Shown here one piece after another: positions 63,312 through 64,000 of a DNA stretch of 64,000 nucleotides. A program made the translations under genes and the position numbers. Numbering within the stretch: the stretch's first letter is position 1; each line of letters begins with the position of its first letter. The notes below the pieces were generated by a model. That model made no database searches, was not told where the DNA came from, and was given only the letters and a program-made list of their open reading frames with translations. Origin of the DNA: Syngnathus acus (taxonomy: Eukaryota; Chordata; Actinopteri; Syngnathiformes; Syngnathidae); contig NC_051091.1 of the NCBI RefSeq assembly GCF_901709675.1, forward strand, positions 6,978,967-7,042,966. Direction: 5' to 3'.

Positions 63312-64000
63312 CTGCACAGAATGACAATGATAGAGAACAAGTCTTAAAATGCAATCAAGGCACCCCCATCGAAGCATAAATTCGGATAAAGCAGCATTAA
63401 GTCTTTCATCTGATTTGAAGTTCCGCTTTTCATCCGGTTGACGAATGCCCATGAGGCCCCACAGCTTGTTAAAGGTAGAAACAAGTTCATTGTACAGCAC
63501 GCTGTTTTTCATCAAGATGAAACAAGCGTTGGAATAACAGCCATGGTGGGAGAGAACGCCCAGACAGATTTATACAGAAAACAGCCACCCTGTGTGTCTC
63601 CCGCACGTACACACACACACACACACAGCAGGTCAGTGAGCCAACCCAAACAGGGGATTCAGCCAGGGTACAAAACCCAGCAGGAAGTGGTAAGGCTCCC
63701 CAAAAAGCACAGCTGTTGCAGAGAAGAAAGGACACATAAAAAAAAAAAAAAGGGAACGAGATGAGAAAACGACTCGGAAGTTCCTCTCATACTGGAAATG
63801 TCACACTGATTTCGCCTCACTGTGCCCATTGGGGGAAAAAAGAATCATGGGTTATCTATGGCTAATCAGGAAAGCAAAATGGATTATGAGTTTAAGTGGA
63901 TGACAGAAAGTCTTTGTGTGATAAGAGGTGCATTAAATGACTTGAAGAGGCCAATAGTGGACACATTGATGAGGTCACCGGGTCACGCAGACAGAGGAAG
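63312..64000 (-). other. srgap2: srgap2 intron (partial) to window edge
   Basis: This is the sequence upstream of the most 5' visible srgap2 exon. It carries a CA microsatellite (63608-63627) and no recognised exon. The preceding exon, expected to encode the LAERFLAKTR-like F-BAR segment, must lie beyond the right edge. Confidence 0.8.
63608..63627. repeat. (AC)n microsatellite
   Basis: Ten AC dinucleotides in the srgap2 intron. Confidence 0.95.

Overview
The window is a vertebrate nuclear genome segment, almost certainly from a teleost fish. It holds multi-exon genes with GT-AG introns, short compact introns, CpG-rich promoters, microsatellites and several small DNA transposons typical of fish. 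All recognised genes lie on the minus strand and run head to tail. From right to left they are srgap2, ikbke, rassf5, dyrk3 and the first exon of mapkapk2. This is the order of the human 1q32.1 block SRGAP2-IKBKE-RASSF5-EIF2D-DYRK3-MAPKAPK2, except that EIF2D is not visible here. Species cannot be named from the sequence alone.

Layout. 1-2183: part of intron 1 and coding exon 1 of mapkapk2, then its promoter with a CRE. 2.8-15.9 kb: gene-poor intergenic DNA with three small non-autonomous transposons, two hairpins and a diverged direct duplication. 15993-22685: dyrk3 in six coding exons, with a CpG-rich promoter up to about 23.5 kb. 23.5-27.7 kb: intergenic DNA with a mariner relic. 27754-45367: rassf5, with a long isoform starting at 45367 (C1, RA and SARAH domains) and a short RAPL-type isoform starting at 32171. 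46450-50805: ikbke, 20 coding exons and 718 residues, the size of human IKK-epsilon. About 51.1-51.6 kb: its upstream region, with a ZNF143-type motif close to the 3' end of srgap2. 53722-63311: the 21 most 3' coding exons of srgap2; the amino-terminal exons lie beyond the right edge.

How the genes work (family knowledge): mapkapk2 and ikbke are inflammatory and antiviral kinases. rassf5 couples active Ras or Rap to MST kinases, and its short form controls lymphocyte adhesion. dyrk3 is a dual-specificity kinase that dissolves stress granules and other condensates. srgap2 is an F-BAR/RhoGAP/SH3 protein that shapes membranes and restrains Rac. They are a conserved neighbourhood rather than one pathway.

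Exon boundaries were placed by hand from splice signals, phase continuity and remembered family sequence. Reading phase closes across every junction of dyrk3, both rassf5 isoforms, ikbke and srgap2. A few boundaries are non-standard and are flagged. The most novel candidate is a CpG-rich, phase-matched possible extra first exon inside rassf5 intron 1 (40919-41237).
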